Positions 59,382 to 64,000 of a stretch of DNA of 64,000 nucleotides are shown here, piece by piece. The first letter of the stretch is position 1. Each line of letters opens with the position of its first letter. This DNA is from Streptomyces sp. NBC_01476 (GTDB lineage Bacteria; Actinomycetota; Actinomycetes; Streptomycetales; Streptomycetaceae), in the NCBI RefSeq assembly GCF_036227265.1, contig NZ_CP109446.1, positions 7,395,001 through 7,459,000 of the forward strand, in the 5' to 3' direction. The notes under the pieces were generated by a model. That model had not been told where the DNA came from, did no database searches, and saw only the letters and a list, made by a program, of their open reading frames with translations. A program made the position numbers and the translations under genes.

Positions 59382-60626
59382 GTGGCTGACTCGGTGAGTC
59401 CTCCGACCGGACTGATGGCCGCGGAGATGGAGTCCGTCCCCGCGATGGTGATCCGCGGCGGCACCAGCAAGGGGGTCTTCCTGCGGGCACGTGACCTGCC
59501 GGCGGACCACTCCCTGTGGGGTCCGTACCTGATCGACATGTTCGGGGCGCGCGACGCCCGGCAGATCGACGGGATCGGCGGCGCGATGCCGACGACGAGC
59601 AAATGCTGCATCGTCGAGGCGAGCGAGCGTGACGACGCCGACGTGGACTACACGTTCGCGCAGATCGGCATCGGCGAGGAACGGGTCTACTGGGACTTCA
59701 ACTGCGGCAATCTCACGCCCAGCGTGGGCACGTTCGCGATCCTGGCCGGGCTGGTGCCTGCCGTGCCCGGCCGGACCAGTGTGCGGGTCTACCAGACGAA
59801 CACCCGCATGCTGCTGACCGTGGACGTACCGACCGGGCCTGACGGCAGCCCGCTGGTCGCAGGCGACTTCGAAATGGCCGGGGTGACCGGGGCAGGCGCC
59901 CCGGTGACCACGGACTTCTCCCGGGCGATCGGGGCCTCGCTCGGCGGTGGCCTCTTCCCGACCGGCCGGCGCACCGACGTGATCAAGGTGCCCGGGGTGG
60001 GGGAGGTGACCTGCTCGATCCTGGACCTGGCGAACATGTGTGTGTTCTTCCGCGCCGAGGACGTCGGGCTCACCGGGTTCGAGATGCCCGCCGAGGGTCC
60101 ACAGGTCGCCGAACGGTTCCACGAGGTGCGCCGGGCCGCCCAGGATCTGCTGGGCGTGGACCACGCCAAGACGACGCCGTGGCCGGTGGCGTTCACCGCC
60201 GCACGGGACTTCGAGCTCTTCGGCGGCGGGACCCTCGCGGCCGGCGACTACGACTTCGCCGTGCGGTTCGCCGGGATCCAGCCGATGCGCGACACCCTGC
60301 ACGAGGCGTTCCCGGGGACGGCGAGCTGCTGCACCGCGGTGGCGGCCGTCACCGAGGGGACGGTCGTGCACGGGCTTTACCCGGGGCGCAGGCCCGGGAG
60401 TGTGCTGATCGCACACCCCTCGGGCACCTCGGTCATCGAGGCGGCCACGCACGAAGCGGACGGCTCCTGCGTGGTGGACGCCGTGCGGATCGCCCGCACG
60501 GTACGGCCGATCATGCGCGGCGAGGTGTTCGTGCGGAAGGCGGAGATCGACCGGCTGAGTGCGGTCATCCCCGCGTCCGACCGCACGAGGTCGGCAGTGC
60601 CGGCCCCCGTGCTCCCCGGCGACTGA
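59382..60626 (+). CDS. PrpF/GalD-type isomerase (4-oxalomesaconate tautomerase or methylaconitate isomerase family)
   Basis: 414 residues from a GTG at 59382, 6 bases after the previous stop. The sequence shows the PrpF family pattern: MVIRGGTSKGVFLRARDLP, QIDGIGGAMPTTSKCCIVE, WDFNCGNLTPSVGTFAILAG and the C-terminal HPSGTSVIEAATHE. Members move a double bond in unsaturated di- or tricarboxylates: aconitate isomers (PrpF), 4-oxalomesaconate (GalD) or methylitaconate (Mii). Linked to CMD and lactonase-type genes, a GalD-like role on an unsaturated oxo-acid is plausible. It is the last gene of the catabolic operon. Confidence 0.87.
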   Translation: MADSVSPPTGLMAAEMESVPAMVIRGGTSKGVFLRARDLPADHSLWGPYLIDMFGARDARQIDGIGGAMPTTSKCCIVEASERDDADVDYTFAQIGIGEERVYWDFNCGNLTPSVGTFAILAGLVPAVPGRTSVRVYQTNTRMLLTVDVPTGPDGSPLVAGDFEMAGVTGAGAPVTTDFSRAIGASLGGGLFPTGRRTDVIKVPGVGEVTCSILDLANMCVFFRAEDVGLTGFEMPAEGPQVAERFHEVRRAAQDLLGVDHAKTTPWPVAFTAARDFELFGGGTLAAGDYDFAVRFAGIQPMRDTLHEAFPGTASCCTAVAAVTEGTVVHGLYPGRRPGSVLIAHPSGTSVIEAATHEADGSCVVDAVRIARTVRPIMRGEVFVRKAEIDRLSAVIPASDRTRSAVPAPVLPGD

Positions 60627-60656
60627 TCGTCGGGCAATCGCACCATGTCAGACCTA

Positions 60657-60719
60657 TTGCCGTCCCCCGATCCGGGGGCTACAGTCGGCACACTTCAAAT
60701 TGTCAGCCTGTCAGACAAT
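60657..60719 (+). promoter_or_regulatory. Promoter and operator of the ABC importer
   Basis: TTGCCG (60657-60662) and TACAGT (60680-60685) are 17 bases apart. At 60699-60719 an inverted repeat starts ATTGTCAG and ends CTGTCAGACAAT; the last 12 bases equal the reverse complement of the operator at 50963. A further TGTCAGAC (60646-60653) lies just upstream of the -35. The layout suggests two binding sites for the same regulator. Confidence 0.78.
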
Positions 60720-60776
60720 CTCTCTTCATCCTTCCAATGGGCATCGATGGGACGCGTAGTCCACGAGGAGTTGGTG

Positions 60777-62006
60777 ATGGCAAGACGCCACATCGGACGG
60801 GTCGTGCCTCGACTCGCCAGAAGCATCAGCAGACAGGGCAGCACGCGCCGGGGCGCGTTCGCCGCCATGGTCGCCGCCGGGGCCCTGGTCCTGGCCGCCT
60901 GCGGCGGTTCGGGATCGAGCTCGGCCGGCTCGTCGAGCGGCGACATCAAGCTCGGCATCTCCGTCCCGCTCAGCGGCGCGGTCGGGTCGAGCTGCACGCC
61001 GATGAACCAGGCGATGCTCGCATGGTTCAAGCACGTCAACGCCACCGGCGGCATCGACGGCCGCAAGCTCCAAGTGGACAACCGCGACGACGGCTACGAC
61101 GCCGCCCGCTCGGTGACCAACACCAAGGCGTTCATCAGTGAGAAGGTCGTCGCGGTCACCGGCCAGTGCGGCAGCCTCCAGCCGCCGGCCCAGCTGCCGC
61201 TGCTCAACGCGGCCAAGATCCCCTTCATGTACGTGTTCGGCGCCTCCACCACGCTGCTGAAGCCGCTGAACCCGATGTACTTCAACCTGATGCCGACCTA
61301 CGGCAGTCAGCTGGTCGACGAGATCCCGTGGGTGTTCCAGCACCAGGGCACCGGCACCGTCGCTCTGATGAGCACCGTCACGCCGGACTCGCCCACCACC
61401 GCCAAGGAGGTCCAGGACGCGGTCAAGAAGGCCGGCGGCACCTTCGTCGGAGCCTACGCGGCGCCGCCCGGCACCGCGGACTTCTCGCCCTACGTGCTGA
61501 AGATCAAGCAGAAGCACCCCGACTACGTCGTGCTCGACCAGATCCCGCAGGACGCCGCCCGGCTGACCCAGGCGATGACCGACAACGGGTTCTCGCCGAA
61601 CAAGTACCTGGTCGGCAGCAGCGCGGTCTCCCAGCAGACCTTCCTCAACGGTGTCTCCAAGGCCCTGCAGCCGAAGCTGCTGGTCACCTCGGACACGATC
61701 GCCCCGGCCAGTGCCGGCAGCACCCAGTGCACGTCGGTGCTCAAGGCGGCGAACATCAAGGTCGAGAGCGTCACCCTGCGCGGGTGCGGCACCGCCCAGG
61801 TGGTGGAGAAGGTCCTGCGCTCGGCCCAGAAGCCGATCACGAGCAAGAGCGTCGTGGCGGCGATGGAGAGCATGTCCGATGTGAAGGCATCCGAGATCTA
61901 CCCGCCGGTCTCCTTCTCGGCGACCAACCATGTCGGGGTCTCCAGCCTCTACATCTTCGGCGTGAAGGACGGCGCCTTCTACCAGGCCGGCTCGATCGGC
62001 GGCTGA
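60777..62006 (+). CDS. Branched-chain-amino-acid-type ABC transporter substrate-binding lipoprotein
   Basis: 409 residues from the ATG at 60777, supported by GAGGAG 8-13 bases upstream. The signal peptide ends in the lipobox LVLAAC (Cys42). The mature part is a periplasmic-binding type I protein of the LivJ/HAAT family (IKLGISVPLSGAVGSS; NATGGIDGRKLQVDNRDDGY; FMYVFGASTTLLKPLNP). Actinobacterial and proteobacterial members often bind aromatic or other carboxylic acids rather than amino acids. The shared operator with the catabolic operon suggests it captures the pathway substrate. Confidence 0.9.
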   Translation: MARRHIGRVVPRLARSISRQGSTRRGAFAAMVAAGALVLAACGGSGSSSAGSSSGDIKLGISVPLSGAVGSSCTPMNQAMLAWFKHVNATGGIDGRKLQVDNRDDGYDAARSVTNTKAFISEKVVAVTGQCGSLQPPAQLPLLNAAKIPFMYVFGASTTLLKPLNPMYFNLMPTYGSQLVDEIPWVFQHQGTGTVALMSTVTPDSPTTAKEVQDAVKKAGGTFVGAYAAPPGTADFSPYVLKIKQKHPDYVVLDQIPQDAARLTQAMTDNGFSPNKYLVGSSAVSQQTFLNGVSKALQPKLLVTSDTIAPASAGSTQCTSVLKAANIKVESVTLRGCGTAQVVEKVLRSAQKPITSKSVVAAMESMSDVKASEIYPPVSFSATNHVGVSSLYIFGVKDGAFYQAGSIGG

Positions 62007-62096
62007 CGGACCGTCGGCAATGACGCGCGGCGGCGCGGCCGTCCCGGTGCCACCCGGCTCCGGGACGGCCGCTCCCCGGCGGATCAGGAGAACGAC

Positions 62097-62969
62097 ATGG
62101 GACTTGCAATATCGGTCATCGTGAGCGGCATCGCCTTCGGGCTGCTCATCGGAATGCTGGCTTTCATCCTGGTCTTCCTCTACAAGACGACAGGGGTGGC
62201 CAATTTCGCGGTCGGCAACATCGGCATGTTCGAGACGTTCATCGTCTACGAACTGTGGAAGGACGGCGTCGGGCTCTGGACCGCGGCGGGCATCGGCCTG
62301 GTGTGCAGCGCCGTGTTCGGAGTGCTCATCTACCAGGTGGTGCTGCGGCCCTTCGGCGGCACCCAGGCCAACACGCTGGTGCGCACCGTCGCCCTCTTCC
62401 TGGCGCTGGCCGCGATGGCGGACGTCTTCTTCGGACGCGACCAGCCCTACCACTTCCCGGCGCTGCTGCCGACCGGGGGCACGAAGGTCGGAGGCGTGCT
62501 GCTGCGGTGGTCCGACCTGATCACGGTCGGGATCGTGCTGGTGATCGTCACCGGGTTCGTGGCGATGTTCCGCTACACCCGCACCGGCCTCCAATTCCTC
62601 GCGGTCGCACAGCGCCCCGAGACCGCACGGCTGCTGGGCGTCCGCGCACAGCGCCTGTCGACGATCGCCTACATGCTCGCGGGCTGCCTGGCCCTGCTGA
62701 TCGGCCTGCTCCTGGCGCCGAAGCAACTGCTCTTCTCGCAGATGATGAACCCGATCCTGCTGTTCGCCTTCGCGGCCGCGGTCGTCGGCGGCTTCACCAG
62801 CCTCGGCGGCACGTTCGTCGGCGGCATCATCATCGGCGTGGTCACCGACCTGGTGTCCACCTACCTGGGCAGTGACCTGACGCTGGCAAGTGCGCTGGCG
62901 ATCATGCTGCTCACTCTCGCGATCCGCCCGAACGGACTGTTCGGCGTCGCCCAGGTGAGGCGGCTGTGA
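62097..62969 (+). CDS. ABC transporter permease, LivH type
   Basis: 290 residues from the ATG at 62097, with GATCAGGAGAAC upstream. About eight membrane segments are predicted. Family motifs include LVFLYKTTGVANFAVGNIGM near the start and GGFTSLGGTFVGGIIIGV near residue 225, followed by LAIRPNGLFG at the end, all typical of LivH. It forms half of the membrane channel of the importer with the next gene. The 90-base gap to the binding-protein gene holds no clear terminator. Confidence 0.92.
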   Translation: MGLAISVIVSGIAFGLLIGMLAFILVFLYKTTGVANFAVGNIGMFETFIVYELWKDGVGLWTAAGIGLVCSAVFGVLIYQVVLRPFGGTQANTLVRTVALFLALAAMADVFFGRDQPYHFPALLPTGGTKVGGVLLRWSDLITVGIVLVIVTGFVAMFRYTRTGLQFLAVAQRPETARLLGVRAQRLSTIAYMLAGCLALLIGLLLAPKQLLFSQMMNPILLFAFAAAVVGGFTSLGGTFVGGIIIGVVTDLVSTYLGSDLTLASALAIMLLTLAIRPNGLFGVAQVRRL

Positions 62970-63012
62970 GCGCGCCCACCCGTAAACATCACCACGGCCG
63001 AGGAGTTCACCC

Positions 63013-64000
63013 ATGTTGACGCGCGCCAGGGACAGAGTCGGGTTGCCGGCGCTGACGCTCCTGCTGCTGCTGGCACTGGCACCGCTGGTGGTCCGTGGTG
63101 TCAGTGAGCAGGGCATCCTTGTCCTCGCCATGATCTACGCGGTCGGCGCGGTCGGCCTCGACGTGCTGACCGGCTACTCCGGCCAGTTCTCGTTCGGCCA
63201 GTTCGTGTACTTCGCCATCGGGGCGTACGTCATGTCCTCGGTGCGCATCCACGCGCACTGGCCATGGGTGCCGGCGATCATCGCCGGGGTCGTCGCCGCG
63301 GCGCTGGTCGCCGCGGTCATCGGCTCGCTCTTCGTCCGGCTGCGGTTCTTCGGCTCGGCCGTGGGGACGTTCTTCCTCGGCGCGGTGGCGGTCGACCTGC
63401 TCAGCGGCTCCCGGCTCGCGCACTGGACCGGCGGCTCCAACGGCCTGACCGTACTGCCCGTGACGATCGGGTCCCACAGCCTGTCCGAAGGCGACTGGCT
63501 CTACTACACGGTGTGGATCGGCCTCGCGCTCAGCGTCGCCCTCTGCCTGCGCTACACCAAGGTCCGCGCCGGCATGGCGGCCCGGGTGGTGAAGGAGAAC
63601 GAGGTCGTCGCCGCCGTCCTCGGGGTGCGGGTGTTCCGCGAGAAGGTGCGCGCGCAGGCCATCGCCGGCGCCGTCGCCGGGCTCGGCGGATGCCTGCTGG
63701 CGCTTGACGTCGGCTACCTTTCCCCCGACACGTTCGGCATCAGCCAGTCCATCGAACTCTTCGCGATCGTCGCGGTCGGCGGCACCGGCAGCATCGTGGG
63801 GCCGATCCTCGGCGCGATCTTCTTCTTCAGCATGGTCAACGGCCTGGCGTCCACCTCGGCGTCCGCGTCCCAGCTGATCTTCTCCCTCGTGGTGCTCGTG
63901 GTCGTCGTGCTCTTCAACCGCGGTCTGTACGACCTGGTCGAGCAGGGTGCGCGGCAGTTGCGCGCTCTGGTGCGCCGGACGCCGGCCACGGCCGGCGGCG
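63013..64000 (+). CDS. ABC transporter permease, LivM type, cut by the window end
   Basis: At least 329 residues from the ATG at 63013; the frame is still open at the end. AGGAGTTCACCC lies upstream. It has many hydrophobic segments (LTLLLLLALAPLVV, VLAMIYAVGAVGLDVLTGYS) and the LivM motifs GQFSFGQFVYFAIGAYV, RVVKENEVVAAVLGVRVF (the loop that meets the ATPase) and IVAVGGTGSIVGPILGA. It pairs with the LivH-type permease. The two ATPase genes (livG, livF types) are expected just beyond the window, unless fused to this permease. Confidence 0.9.
   Translation, partial: MLTRARDRVGLPALTLLLLLALAPLVVRGVSEQGILVLAMIYAVGAVGLDVLTGYSGQFSFGQFVYFAIGAYVMSSVRIHAHWPWVPAIIAGVVAAALVAAVIGSLFVRLRFFGSAVGTFFLGAVAVDLLSGSRLAHWTGGSNGLTVLPVTIGSHSLSEGDWLYYTVWIGLALSVALCLRYTKVRAGMAARVVKENEVVAAVLGVRVFREKVRAQAIAGAVAGLGGCLLALDVGYLSPDTFGISQSIELFAIVAVGGTGSIVGPILGAIFFFSMVNGLASTSASASQLIFSLVVLVVVVLFNRGLYDLVEQGARQLRALVRRTPATAGG

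Noticed and set aside
56604..60452. Open frame of 1282 codons on the minus strand opposite the CoA-transferase and PrpF genes
   Set aside because: The plus-strand products are clear enzymes with intact motifs; the minus frame has no recognisable domain.
60663..60679. Short CCCCC/GGGGG hairpin as terminator of the catabolic operon
   Set aside because: Only 5 bp, and it lies inside the spacer of the importer promoter; not convincing as a terminator.
1..64000. CRISPR array, tRNA, rRNA or insertion sequence
   Set aside because: No regularly spaced repeats, no cloverleaf-like segment and no transposase motif were found by eye. A dedicated tRNA scan was not possible.

Overview
This is a very GC-rich window from an actinomycete, most likely of the Streptomycetaceae. 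The signs are the codon bias, frequent GTG starts, ATGA/GTGA stop-start overlaps, many TetR/LacI/GntR/PadR regulators, Tat and lipoprotein exports, a sugar ABC importer without its own ATPase, and a membrane PP2C/kinase-like protein. No rRNA, tRNA, CRISPR, insertion sequence or phage gene is visible. The species cannot be named from the sequence.

Layout. 0-5 kb: the end of a lectin/DUF6924-like gene, a large secreted subtilase-like protease with an unusual active site, and a leucine-rich-repeat protein. 5.3-10.6 kb: purine use, with a xanthine-dehydrogenase FAD subunit, a fused [2Fe-2S]/molybdopterin subunit and an NCS2 permease. 10.6-14.8 kb: cell-wall genes, namely a secreted serine hydrolase with a downstream RpiR regulator and a divergent Tat-exported amidase. 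14.8-29 kb: a mixed accessory stretch with a lone gltD, hydrolases, an AhpD-like protein, YciO, a HEAT-repeat protein, an epoxide hydrolase with PadR, a SpoIIE-type phosphatase and an aldo/keto reductase with TetR. It also holds several gene remnants that look like deletion scars. 29.3-39.7 kb: a LacI-controlled sugar ABC importer with a GH38 alpha-mannosidase and a GH2 beta-galactosidase. 39.9-49.3 kb: a myo-inositol catabolic locus (iolG-like dehydrogenase, GntR regulator, iolE-, iolC-, aldolase-, iolB-, iolD- and iolA-type genes). 49.4-50.6 kb: a small hydrolase and a CPT-like kinase.

The most interesting part is 50.95-64 kb. Ten tightly packed, mostly overlapping catabolic genes encode an MBL-fold lactonase-like protein, an SDR, two beta-hydroxyacid dehydrogenases, a cupin, a PcaC-like decarboxylase, a fused double CMD protein, an enoyl-CoA hydratase, a fused double CaiB-type CoA-transferase and a PrpF/GalD-type isomerase. 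A branched-chain-amino-acid-type ABC importer follows and runs off the end. The promoter of the catabolic genes and the promoter of the importer carry the same 12-base operator (ATTGTCTGACAG / CTGTCAGACAAT), so both arms probably answer to one regulator that is outside the window. The gene set does not match a textbook pathway that I know. It suggests uptake and CoA-dependent degradation of a lactone-forming, unsaturated carboxylic acid.

A second theme is regulation that can be read directly. Near-perfect operator palindromes sit at the TetR (18.2 kb), PadR (25.1 kb), TetR/AKR (27.9 kb), LacI (30.4 kb) and GntR/iol (41 kb) promoters. Coordinates of starts were chosen from ribosome-binding sites, signal peptides and overlaps. 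Functions come from recognised motifs and remembered family features, not from database searches.
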